From assembly GCA_964035795.1 (NCBI GenBank), contig OZ038323.1, forward strand, positions 11,198,109-11,262,108: a stretch of 64,000 nt of DNA, written 5' to 3'. Each line of letters opens with the position of its first letter. Position 1 is the stretch's first letter. Below are positions 1-21,520 of this stretch, piece after piece. The translations under genes and the position numbers were made by a program. This DNA comes from Pterobdella sp. o SKG-2022 (taxonomy: Eukaryota; Annelida; Clitellata; Hirudinida; Piscicolidae). The notes beneath the pieces were generated by a model that was not told where the DNA came from, ran no database searches, and saw only the letters and a list, made by a program, of their open reading frames with translations.

Positions 1-389
1 TGTACATAAATCCATCCATCTATCTACTTACCCGTCTATTTACCCATCCATTCTTCTATCCGTCATTCCCCCCTTCACTATCTACTTATTTACTTACCTA
101 TCCATCTATCTATCCATCCATTTGTACATTCATTCCTCTATACATCTATCCATCCATCCACAAAGCCATTAACCAGTTATTTGTTATCATCATACCAATA
201 TGTTTCAAACTAAGCATTTATTTATTCAGTCATTCCTATATTCTTCCATCTCTCATCTCTTCAGCTTCAACATTTTGTCTGTTTCAAATTTTCTTAATGT
301 GCCCAAGCAAATAAAGCTTGCCGAACAAATCACCCACAAACGAATCATTTCCATGTTTCAAATGGAATAAATTATCTTTTATCTTTCAG
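1..389. repeat. Degenerate tetranucleotide repeat and intron end upstream of the first dystroglycan exon
   Basis: The first 160 bases are imperfect TCCA/TATC tetranucleotide repeats of the kind that recurs at 11.4-12.5 kb and 49.7-50.3 kb. The segment ends in a good splice acceptor, a pyrimidine-rich stretch followed by CAG at 387-389, so it is most simply the end of an intron of the dystroglycan gene. An open reading frame runs through the acceptor from 318, but that upstream part does not resemble the protein. No other gene is visible here. Confidence 0.6.
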
Positions 390-3300
390 GTTTTTTTGAT
401 TCCTTGCTTCCACTACACACCCAACTCTTTTCAACAATCTTCTCAACACCACAACAATCAACATTTATTGGAGCAACAAGCAAAATGGCTGCATTTAACG
501 TGCCCCAAAGATGTTTCATCCTCCAACAAACAACTCACTTTCGAAGCAGTAGTAACAACAAACAACATCGCTCAACATTGTTTTAAAGTTGTCTTTGTTC
601 CTCAACATATGAACAACATACCCACCCTCAACAACAACAATAACATCCCTAGCAGTCTTGTAACCGGAGAAGTTGATAAACTGGATGAAATATTAAGGGC
701 TAGAGACGGCTACGTAGAGCGTGGTGATAATGTAGTTGGTGATGATGATGATTGGGAGGATGAGGGTAGGAGAGATGATAGTTATAAGGATGAGGGTTAC
801 TATTACAATAGTGGAAATGATGAAGATTATGTTAATGACAGAGGTTTGGTAAGTGATGAAGGTAATTATGATGACGTTTATGTGACTGATGAGAATTACG
901 CAAGGGATGATGAAGAAAGTGATGAGGATGATATAACACAGCGGTATTTAAAATATATGCAACATTTTAAATCATTCTGTTACTTATCAATAAAGAACTC
1001 AATTGAAGAAGATGATGAATATGCTAGTAATGATCCTCAAAGCTTTAATGGAAGTAAGAAACGAAGAAAAGATGCTTTAAAGCAGCTGAGCTTGAGAATA
1101 AAAGTGAATAAAGATACCGCAGAAAGAGGCTGTCGAAATCCTGCCACTATAGCTGCGGTTGTCTTGGGTGTGAACTTTAATGATATTTCTGCGCAGACCA
1201 TCATCAAAATATTAAACAGGTTGAAGTTGTACATGGGGATTTCATTGGAGAAGCTCAAGGTCAATGTTGTTAAAAGGGATGAAGGTTTGTTTGTTGGCTG
1301 CAGTTTATTGAATGGTACTTTAGAAATGTTTAAAAAACATGAAACCAAAAAAACTGCTTCATCTGAGCCAATCAAAAGTGGCTACTACCTTGCTTTTAAC
1401 TACAATTCTCAAAATGTGACAGTACTGGAATGGGAGATTGCTTGTGGAAAAGTTAGCAGTTCCTACAGAAGATCAGTGAGGTTGCTGGAAAACTCAGTCA
1501 AAAGCAATGTTTTAGAGGGTAACCTAGAGGTGCATGTGTTGGGCTGGCTGGTGTATGAGTGTAATAATAATGAATACAAAGAAGAGGGTATTGAAAATAA
1601 CAAGAAATACACTGAAAATAATGATAAGTTAAATAACAATAATAATAAATACAATAAAAAAAATAATGAATTTAATGAAAATAATAATAAAAATAGTAAA
1701 TCATATGAAGAAACTGTTATTAAAAACAATACTGCTGGAATTATAAATGAAGCAAACAACAAAGCCTCGCAAGGGTATGCTGGAAATAAAATGGTGAACA
1801 CAAAATACAATAAAACTCTGAATGAAAAACCTATAAACAACATCAAAACACCATACAACAACGATACCCAGCCAAGGGTGAGGGGAGTACAAGACGATAA
1901 GGAGTATTATTATGGCTTGGTAGGGCTTGAAGGTTTGGATGAATCTTCTAATATTAGTGTTTATGATGCAGGCAAGAATGAGCAGCAAAGCAAAAAAAAT
2001 GATAATAAAAACAATAACAATAATCAAAACAAAAATTATGATGATATTAATAATGTTGAAGGGGAAACTTTGATTGAAGAGAGGGATGAAAGCGATTCAA
2101 ATGATATAGAGAAAAACGAAGATGAAACGTATAAAGATGAATATTTATCGAAACTTCCTCTTGTTTCTGAAAGAGTGGGAAGTGTGAAGTTGAAAAAAAA
2201 GGATGTGTTAAAAGAGGAAGAGGAGGACGAGAAAGATGAACCGAAACAAAAAGTGTTTGATGATTTAGCTAATGGAGCTGCAAAAAGATTGATAGATTTA
2301 GGTGAAGAAGAAGAAGAAGAAGAAGAAGAAGAAGAAGAAGAAGAAGAAGAAGAAGAAGAAGAAGAAGAAGAAGAAGAAGAAGAAGAAGAAGAAGAAGAAG
2401 AAGAAGAAGAAGAAGAAGAAGAAGAGAAAGAAGATTATGATGTGAACAAAGAAGATGGCGAGGAAGAAGAAAGCATAGCACAAGAAGCGCAAAGAAATAA
2501 ACCAAAAAATCTTAAAAATATGGAAGAATTTGAGAACCGTGAGAACGAGAAGAGCATCTATAATTACGTCACGCCATCTAGCGAGCATTTAAAACATTTC
2601 TCCTACACAGACAGGCCTAAGAGAAGCAGATTTAAAAGCAAGTTTAGCGTGCGTGTATTGGTAGGTAAGGTTGTGGAGTTTAACATTGTAGATGAGATAG
2701 AAAGGAAACTGAAGGAGGAAATGGTAAGTGGAGAAGATGATGGATATGCTAAGTTATATGATAACTCCAACGAGTCATACTACTTCATCAACTCTAAACA
2801 ACGGAGAAGGAAGAATATAAAAAATAAAAGAAATAGTTACAAACTGATCTTGTACGAAATTGATCCCTTCCCAAGTCACGAGTCCTACCTCCAGCACCCC
2901 TACCTGCACCAACCGCCATCGTACCCCGCTTCACGGCACCTTGTCAAGGTATAAAACAAAACTTGTTTTTAAATTCCAAAAAAAATGAAAAAGTTTCAAC
3001 AGAAGTTTATTTGTTTTTCAAAATCTTTGAAATAAAGAAAATCAGTATCATTTTATATGGTATGAAAGCTCTCAAGTTTGACGTCACTATAACCATCTTG
3101 ATCATAAACCCCTCCTGCCATCACAGGTATCAAAAAAATCCTGGTTAAAACTGCACTCAAGCAAGGGAATCCTCTTTGGCCTTCCCCTCTCTCACCATCA
3201 TGGCGACCACAGGTTCTTACGTCACTTGAACAATATCAAAAAGGATTTATTCAAATGAAGATTATTTATTAGGCGTTTATGAATTACTTCACCTTCAAAA

Positions 3301-4673
3301 ACCAACCTTGGAAATGATGAATTGCAATATGAATGATTAAGATTAAGTGATTTGCATACGATGATGACAAATGTGATTTATTTATAATATTTACAAAACC
3401 TATAAAAACTACACAAAACCATTCCAAACTCAACCTCCATGAAACGCCCAGGTATGTTCTGAAAGGGGTGGTGAAGGACAGGCTGGTGGATGTTGAAGTT
3501 TTGGTGATGGTGGAGTGGGGGTACAATGAAGTCAACCATGAGTTTAAAATCACCATCAACAACGTCCCTTTCAACCAAGCCAGTGGTGACGTCACCACTC
3601 GGATCGCCATCGTTTCCAAGGTGATAAGAATCTGGCGGACTTCTGTCAGCGCAGGGATTTGGAAACGAGATTATGAACTTTTAGATAGATATTTTGATTG
3701 ATGACTCATAATATTTTATAAATGAGTAACATATAAATGATGACAGATCGCAGAAGCGTTCAATGACTCAAGCACCAAGAACATAGTGGTGACAAAGATG
3801 TTGGCGGGGTCTGTTGTTCTGTGGTGGAGCAACTCTTCTCTTCCTTTTGCTCCATGCCCACAAACCCAATTATCATCTCTTCTCAAGATGGCGTTCAAAG
3901 ACACAATTAATGGGCACATAAAGCCTTCATTAACACAAGTCTTTTCACCGTTTAAAGTCTCTTCTTTGAATTTTTATCCCAGAAAAGCTTGCTTCGGATA
4001 TTTCCAAAATGATTATCGCCATAAAACAGATCTGACACTTTCCAACGGTCAGATGGGTGATTGGGGGGAGGATAATACTGATGATGCTAAAGTGACCACG
4101 TTGTTATGGGTGTTGATTCCAATGGTAATTGTGGTTGGCTTTTTGTTACTTCTGCTTATGGTGTGTGTATGCTGTTATACATTTGGTAACAAACAACTAT
4201 CTTCTTGCTGTAAGTCTGAAACTAAGAAGTCTTCAAAGAGTGAAAATCGCCACAACACACCAGTCATTTTCGCCAACGAACCATCAAGCAATTCTAAGCG
4301 CCACAAGCCTGTGTTGGCAGACCAGATCTGCCCCAGAACTCCACCTCCTTCTTACTCTTACGCTACTGGAACCTTCCAAAAAATATCAAACACCATGCAA
4401 CGTTCATTCAGTCCTCAATCTTTCAACCAGACTCCTAAGGAAAGCCTCGGCAAGGCTGGAAAGTGGTTCAACAAGAAAAGCCTCTCTACCAAACCAACCT
4501 ACAACACCTATGACAAATGCTACGGTGGCAACAGCAGCAAATACATTGACAGACTCAACAAGAGCAACATTGAGTCAATGCAGACCAGCTTCCACAGTAA
4601 TGATACGAACCACCGTAGCATCCACAGTAACAACTTTTCTAAAAAGTTCAAAGAGCCCGCAGACTTTATTTAA
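390..4673 (+). CDS. DAG1: Dystroglycan (alpha/beta precursor), 5' exons outside window
   Basis: Dystroglycan is the transmembrane receptor joining extracellular laminin-type ligands to dystrophin. Exons read: 390-2948, 3127-3212, 3452-3620, 3747-4673; phases agree at every junction (0, 2, 0). Order: end of the first cadherin-like domain (WLHL motif near 490); the alpha-dystroglycan N-terminal S6-like domain (about 1110-1560, ILNRLKLYMGISLEKLKV then VLEWEIACGK); a low-complexity region; the second cadherin-like domain (SWLKLHSSKGILFGLP, spanning the 2948/3127 junction); the SEA-like segment with the alpha/beta processing point Gly-Ser (3807-3812, LAGSVVLWWSN, matching the vertebrate beta-subunit start); conserved LPFAPCP; a transmembrane helix (about 4092-4185); a short cytoplasmic tail with TPVIFANE and an internal PPxY motif (PPPSY, 4341-4355) suitable for WW-domain binding. 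The vertebrate C-terminal PPPY is absent. AATAAA near 4845 may be the polyadenylation signal. Identification is from remembered family sequence. Confidence 0.95.
1561..2590 (+). other. DAG1: Low-complexity Asn/Asp/Glu/Lys-rich region where the dystroglycan mucin domain is expected
   Basis: Between the S6-like domain and the second cadherin-like domain, vertebrate dystroglycan has a Ser/Thr/Pro-rich mucin stretch that carries O-mannose glycans. Here the same interval is about 340 residues dominated by Asn, Lys, Glu and Asp, with runs of AAT/AAC codons at 1560-1740 and 1990-2050, and few Ser/Thr-Pro clusters. It includes a 41-residue glutamate run. A second acidic, Asp/Glu-rich stretch (about 720-940) precedes the S6-like domain. 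Tracts of this kind usually arise by codon-repeat slippage. Confidence 0.75.
2304..2426 (+). repeat. In-frame (GAA)n encoding 41 glutamates
   Basis: A nearly pure GAA trinucleotide tract inside the first dystroglycan exon, ending GAG. It is in frame with the coding sequence and encodes an uninterrupted poly-Glu run. The opposite strand reads as poly-Leu or poly-Phe open frames, which are artefacts. Confidence 0.95.
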
Positions 4674-6063
4674 ACTTTCGGTTTCTTTCTTCCAGTTATA
4701 GCTTCAATGTTTAATTCAATGTTTTCGTGTATAAATCCACAATATTCCGTGAGTGTCCTTGTAGAAATTAAAATTTTGTTTCGTATTTTGTTTAAAACAA
4801 TCATTCAATGATAAAACCATGTTTTGAAAATCCAAGTAGTTTCAATAAAAATAAATATTTTCACAAATTGTCTAAAAATTTTCTTTAAGAAAGCAATCGA
4901 TACAAAACTAAGTGAATGTTGGAAGCCTTAACATCATTGCGACTCAGCTCACCACAGGTGCACAAAATGATTTGTTATAGAGACTTGCAAACTTCTTAAT
5001 CAATTTTGATAAAAAACCGCTGAGATAAACAAAACTCTATCAGATCATAATGAAATTTGTAAATAAAATGGAACAAAAACTAAGGTACATAAAACACAAA
5101 AATAATCTAACAAGCAAACAAAGTTATCTATCTTCAAAACTTCAATGTAAAACATGCAAAACGGTGAAAATAAAGGTCTTTACAACACAACTCTACATAT
5201 AAAACATGAGTTTTTTGTCTAGCAAAGTCATAACCATTATGTCAACTCAATAAAAGATAATATCGTATAAAGTATTAAAATTGAAGTTTTTCAATATAAA
5301 ATGGATTTGATTGCAAAACCAAAGTTCATATGAAAAGCAAGTAAGACTCTATGGAATAGAAGATATACAGCCATCGAAAGATTAATTAACTAATGAATAT
5401 TCAACGCATATTTTATTTTTAACTGATAGGATTAATAATGATACTAGGAGTGCATGTAAGCAGGCAAAACATAAGTACGACGTAAGACTAGATAAAACTT
5501 AGGTTCTGTTGTTATATTTTTTAAATATTCATAGAAAAGTTACATATATTGCTTTTTCATAAAGAATTTCACCTAAATTTTGAAAATTTAACCATTGCTA
5601 TCAACCATTTCATTACCCCACCCACAGTACAGCCATATGTAGACAGAAAATCTTATTAGAATCAGAATCATTACAAACAGTAGAAACGTCTCCAGACCTC
5701 AGCCACCCTAGATAACGAAGCTCGAGGGTTTGTTGAAGATACAACCAAGGAATATAAATAATGGAGGATATAGTCAGACTATGACTAACAACTTGATTCA
5801 GGCGTGAATGAAGGTATTAAAGATGGAGCAACATCAACTCATTATAAAGTTATCGCCCTTGTAACTTTGATCTTTATATTAAAATAAGCAACCTATTTTC
5901 TCTCCCAAATCATCAACATACGCTTAAAACAAACACATTTTGATTTTGATTTTTTGATTGGTTTCATTTGCTTTAAATAAGGGCGATACAATTAATGCGT
6001 TTATGATCTTCTTGAGACCAATCCTAAATATTCATCAGAAGGTTTTGATTACACACTTAATTG
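4674..6063. other. Convergent intergenic region and 3' UTRs
   Basis: AT-rich sequence between the tail-to-tail dystroglycan (+) and lectin/CUB (-) genes. AATAAA-like hexamers near 4845 and elsewhere could serve as polyadenylation signals. I see no open frame with protein-like composition, no RNA gene and no long tandem repeat. Confidence 0.6.
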
Positions 6064-15898
<9,835 letters not shown>

Positions 15899-18800
15899 GG
15901 TAGACTAGAGCTTAGAGCTTCCCTTTAAACGCATCGATCTTGTTGGCGTCATTTTTGTAAATCTGCGGAGGTTTGCACATTTTTTGATAAAGAGTGTCTG
16001 AATTATTTAATGGAGGAGGAGAGTCTGGAAGCGTTTGTAGGAGACAGAGTTCTTGAAGTGAGATTCAAAACTTTTTTTGAACAAAATTTGTTTTTCTTTT
16101 TTTTTAATATGTTTTTATTTTGTAATATTCATTATTAATTAGTTTATATTTTATTTTCAAGGGTGTTCTACAGCATAATATTGTATGTATATTGTGTGTT
16201 TATTTTAGTTATATTAGATTGATAAGGTATGACAATGCATTGATGGATGGAAGAGTAGAATGGAGGAGAATGGATAAGGTATAACAAACAGCTTAATGGC
16301 TACGAAATTACACCAATTTGTTCAACAACGTCAATAATAATAAAAATAATATATAGTGAATTTATTGTTTTTAAAAAATGAAAAAATACAAAAAACAATA
16401 ATAATAACAATGAGCTGCAAAAAAACAAAAAGAAATAATATATGAAAATGGTTATCATAACACTAATAATAATAATATGAAACTACAGAATAAAGAGATG
16501 TGTACTAAGACCAACTATCCAACACAATGTTTGTGTGTACGTGATGTTTGCACATTGCATATGTGCTTGTGTATGTGTGCATGTGATCAAATAATGTATT
16601 CATAATGTAATTTGTGTGCATACGTAATGAGAATTCTCAAAAAGTTGTGTTTTAAACAATAAGGAATTCACCTCCAATCTCATTATATATGCAAAACCAT
16701 ACATATCTCCTATTCATATTAAACAAACATGCTAATTAAATATTCAAACTTTGCTAATTAAATATTCAAAAACATACACGAATCTTATCAAAAAAAACAC
16801 ATCAGACAACTGTGTTGATATGAATCATCTAATGATAACGTAGCACAGATGAGAAGGGTTTTTTCATGTGCGTTTTGAATTGTGGGATTTATAACTTCAA
16901 AAATACTCTGTTTGACTGTCTGTGTATTTGTTTGTTTTTGTGTGTGTGAATAAGTTTGTTTGTGTGTGTGTGTGATTAACTGTGTGAATGTAGTTTTGGT
17001 GCTTGTAAGTGTGAATAATTTTGTATGTGAGTGTGTGATTTTGTGTGGTTGGTTGTGTGAGATTGTGTGTTTGGTTATTTTGTTGTGTCGGAATTATTTT
17101 CTCACAGAGCTGAAAATATCTTTTTAAGAATTTGCACACAAAACCTCAAAAAAATACATTGCGAGTTCTGCTAATCTAAATTGGCGGTTCAAGCTAACAT
17201 TTATATAATTAAAATCAACTATGGGGATATTTATAGAATAATTACCACTAATGAAGATAAATTCTATTATAATAACCAGTCCATTATTATTATTATCAGC
17301 CCAGTGGATTTGAGGTAAACCAAATTACCGGCAAATATTTCAACATATGATGTCTGGTGTTTAATTACACTCATATTATTCTTACTGTTATCATCTTGAG
17401 TTTTGTAGATTTTCATGCCGGATTTCTAATCGATGTTTGGTTTTACTGTGAATATTAATGCATGGGATGGAGCACTATACGATAAAATCTATTAAAAAGG
17501 GGGTCTTTGAATTTTAACGTACTTGATAACGTTACTTTGTTTACGGAAAGCTTTGTACTTAATAAAATTAGCTTTAGTGTTCAAATAATTTGCAGTATTT
17601 ACTTTGACTAAAGGAGATTATTAATTGAAATACAATAATATAGAATATCAATAAAACACGCTAGAATAAAAGGCATAAAGTGAGGTATTCCTCCAATCAC
17701 TTTAAACAAACACCATAAAAACCCACCAACCTACCCAACAAACCGGAAAAAGTTACATCCAAAAAATATTTTTTTTGTTCCTAAACATTAAAATGGCAAA
17801 CAAAAGAAAAACTTGAGGAGAATCATGAGAGGACTCACAACGACAATCAGAATACATACATGGCTTTGAGTTGCAACCCTTCCCGCCTCCACATCTCTCC
17901 GCCTATAATAACATTAATAGTAATAATAATAATAAATAGTAACTAGTAGTATGGAAAATAATAAAAATAATAAACAACGTAAATAAATATTAATGATTAA
18001 TATTCGAATAATAATAATAATAATAATAACAATGACGCAGACTCATAACTCGGACAAACTAGAAAGGAAACATATATAGAAAAAAATGGAATCGCTAATT
18101 TTTGAATACATTTTGTTTGTGTAGTAGTATTCTTTTTGGTTCAAAAAGCTTTTCTGATCGTATTTTTTGTTTCTCTGCAGTTTCTTTTTTGCTAATTCAG
18201 CATATCATTGAATATTTAAGTGTGTGTACATGTGTATGTGTATACATATATATATATATATATATGTGCATGTTTGTGTGCTTTATTTTTAGAGTTTCCA
18301 TATTTTTATTTCTACCATTTTTAAGCATTTTTATTTCTGTATGTTCAACGTTTGTGTATTAATTCCACTACTTTGTGTGTGTCCTCTTAGTTTGTTTTTT
18401 ATGACGCACACACATGGGGCAGTATATCATTTTACAAAAGCTATTATTTCCACACTAAATCTCAATCATATGGTAGGCTTTCAAAGCTTGTCAACGACCA
18501 TGTCATAAGAGTCATACAGATTTGATGTTGTTTATGAAATGTTCCAAATACTCGACCAATAGGATTAAATCACTTTAAAATAACATTAACCGCAGCTGAG
18601 CAGCTGAAAGAAATGAATTTAAAAAAAAAAAGCAAATAAATCATTCGTCATTTTTATACTTTAAATAAAGCGCTATTCAAAAAGCAATTGGATTGTAGGA
18701 TAAATGAGCTGTTTCTGAAACATTGATCATAAATGGAAGAGATTAGCCTCATTGGTGACACTCCTTTTCGTTTGCCCTAACCAATCTATTGATCTCCTAA

Positions 18801-19105
18801 TCTCTTTGACCTTCTCCCCACGTTGTGTTTCCCATTTCAATTTCTTTGTTATCATCTTTTTTCTGTGTTTTTCTTTCTTTTCTCCCTTTTAATTTCCTAT
18901 CTTCTTCTTATTTTTTATTCTTTTTTATCCTCTTTCTTTTTTTCACCATCATCCTTTACATCTATTAATTCTCAATCTTCATCAACATGAACATCATCAC
19001 CATTCATATTACAGTTCACATCTTCCTCTTCCTCCTCCCCATCATCCCACTGTTTATTTAACCTTGAGAATCCTAGAGGTTTTGGAGCTTGATGGCCTAT
19101 GACCA
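15899..19105. other. Divergent intergenic region, left part
   Basis: Upstream DNA of the lectin/CUB gene. It contains AAT-rich runs, GT-rich patches near 16,920-17,080, a (TA)n run at about 18,246-18,265 and a pyrimidine-rich lead-in (18,770-19,060) to the CTT array. A short minus-strand stretch near 17,900-17,860 has an acceptor-like ATTATAG and an open Cys/Gly-containing frame, but it is too short to call. No promoter element is identified. Confidence 0.5.
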
Positions 19106-20748
19106 TTCTTCTTCTTCTTCTTCTTCTTCTTCTTCTTCTTCTTCTTCTTCTTCTTCTTCTTCTTCTTCTTCTTCTTCTTCTTCTTCTTCTTCTTCTTCTT
19201 CTTCTTCTTCTTCTTCTTCTTCTTCTTCTTCTTCTTCTTCTTCTTCTTCTTCTTCTTCTTCTTCTTCTTCTTCTTCTTCTTCTTCTTCTTCTTCTTCTTC
19301 TTCTTCTTCTTCTTCTTCTTCTTCTTCTTCTTCTTCTTCTTCTTCTTCTTCTTCTTCTTCTTCTTCTTCTTCTTCTTCTTCTTCTTCTTCTTCTTCTTCT
19401 TCTTCTTCTTCTTCTTCTTCTTCTTCTTCTTCTTCTTCTTCTTCTTCTTCTTCTTCTTCTTCTTCTTCTTCTTCTTCTTCTTCTTCTTCTTCTTCTTCTT
19501 CTTCTTCTTCTTCTTCTTCTTCTTCTTCTTCTTCTTCTTCTTCTTCTTCTTCTTCTTCTTCTTCTTCTTCTTCTTCTTCTTCTTCTTCTTCTTCTTCTTC
19601 TTCTTCTTCTTCTTCTTCTTCTTCTTCTTCTTCTTCTTCTTCTTCTTCTTCTTCTTCTTCTTCTTCTTCTTCTTCTTCTTCTTCTTCTTCTTCTTCTTCT
19701 TCTTCTTCTTCTTCTTCTTCTTCTTCTTCTTCTTCTTCTTCTTCTTCTTCTTCTTCTTCTTCTTCTTCTTCTTCTTCTTCTTCTTCTTCTTCTTCTTCTT
19801 CTTCTTCTTCTTCTTCTTCTTCTTCTTCTTCTTCTTCTTCTTCTTCTTCTTCTTCTTCTTCTTCTTCTTCTTCTTCTTCTTCTTCTTCTTCTTCTTCTTC
19901 TTCTTCTTCTTCTTCTTCTTCTTCTTCTTCTTCTTCTTCTTCTTCTTCTTCTTCTTCTTCTTCTTCTTCTTCTTCTTCTTCTTCTTCTTCTTCTTCTTCT
20001 TCTTCTTCTTCTTCTTCTTCTTCTTCTTCTTCTTCTTCTTCTTCTTCTTCTTCTTCTTCTTCTTCTTCTTCTTCTTCTTCTTCTTCTTCTTCTTCTTCTT
20101 CTTCTTCTTCTTCTTCTTCTTCTTCTTCTTCTTCTTCTTCTTCTTCTTCTTCTTCTTCTTCTTCTTCTTCTTCTTCTTCTTCTTCTTCTTCTTCTTCTTC
20201 TTCTTCTTCTTCTTCTTCTTCTTCTTCTTCTTCTTCTTCTTCTTCTTCTTCTTCTTCTTCTTCTTCTTCTTCTTCTTCTTCTTCTTCTTCTTCTTCTTCT
20301 TCTTCTTCTTCTTCTTCTTCTTCTTCTTCTTCTTCTTCTTCTTCTTCTTCTTCTTCTTCTTCTTCTTCTTCTTCTTCTTCTTCTTCTTCTTCTTCTTCTT
20401 CTTCTTCTTCTTCTTCTTCTTCTTCTTCTTCTTCTTCTTCTTCTTCTTCTTCTTCTTCTTCTTCTTCTTCTTCTTCTTCTTCTTCTTCTTCTTCTTCTTC
20501 TTCTTCTTCTTCTTCTTCTTCTTCTTCTTCTTCTTCTTCTTCTTCTTCTTCTTCTTCTTCTTCTTCTTCTTCTTCTTCTTCTTCTTCTTCTTCTTCTTCT
20601 TCTTCTTTCTTCTTCTTCTTCTTCTTCTTCTTCTTCTTCTTCTTCTTCTTCTTCTTCTTCTTCTTCTTCTTCTTCTTCTTCTTCTTCTTCTTCTTCTTCT
20701 TCTTCTTCTTCTTCTTCTTCTTCTTCTTCTTCTTCTTCTTCTTCTTCT
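19106..20748. repeat. 1.64 kb (CTT)n / (GAA)n array
   Basis: About 547 trinucleotide units, perfect from 19,106 to about 20,605. A single extra T at about 20,606-20,608 shifts the phase, then about 47 more perfect units follow. The purine strand is (GAA)n, the class that forms triplexes and underlies the Friedreich ataxia expansion in humans. The giant poly-Ser, poly-Leu, poly-Glu and poly-Lys frames it creates on both strands are not genes. It sits between two divergently oriented genes. Confidence 0.98.
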
Positions 20749-21037
20749 CCAATAATAACAAAAATAAAACAAAATCAAAATGATAAGTAATGTTATTGTT
20801 ATTATTATGGGCCTTTATGGAGGAAATAGAAGCATGCCAGGGATCCGTTATTATGAGATTTATTAGCAATCTAGAAGAATAACAACAATAACATAATAAT
20901 AAAAATAATAACCTAATGATAAAAACAATAAGACAATAACAGAATAACCAAAATAACAAGAATGATTGAATCAACTATTACATTAGTAAAAATATCAAAA
21001 TAAGCATAAAACAAACAAAACGACAAAAGACCAAAAA
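20749..21037. other. Spacer between the two large arrays
   Basis: About 290 bp of AT-rich DNA containing short AAT/AAC runs and a unique segment (20,808-20,880). No coding signal is seen. Confidence 0.6.
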
Positions 21038-21520
21038 ATAATAACGATAATAACGATAATAACGATAATAATGATAATAATGATAATAATGATAATAACG
21101 ATAATAATGATAATAATGATAATAATGATAATAATGATAATAATGATAATAATGATAATAATGATAATAATGATAATAATGATAATAATGATAATAATGA
21201 TAATAATGATAATAATGATAATAATGATAATAATGATAATAATGATAATAATGATAATAATGATAATAATGATAATAATGATAATAATGATAATAATGAT
21301 AATAATGATAATAATGATAATAATGATAATAATGATAATAATGATAATAATGATAATAATGATAATAATGATAATAATGATAATAATGATAATAATGATA
21401 ATAATGATAATAATGATAATAATGATAATAATGATAATAATGATAATAATGATAATAATGATAATAATGATAATAATGATAATAATGATAATAATGATAA
21501 TAAGGATAATAATGATAATA
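21038..21520. repeat. 9-bp GATAATAAT tandem array
   Basis: About 53 copies of GATAATAAT. Variant copies with C in place of T (AACGATAAT) occur only at the left edge (21,045-21,105) and one AAGGATAAT near 21,503, while the interior is homogeneous. Spurious Met-Ile-Ile and Tyr-His frames result. Confidence 0.95.

Noticed and set aside
1463..2588. Minus-strand open frames opposite dystroglycan (hydrophobic, poly-Leu/Phe)
   Set aside because: Shadows of Asn/Glu-rich codons. The plus strand carries the recognised domains.
19054..20974. Very long poly-Ser, poly-Leu, poly-Glu and poly-Lys open frames on both strands
   Set aside because: They are translations of the pure CTT/GAA array with no flanking protein-like sequence.
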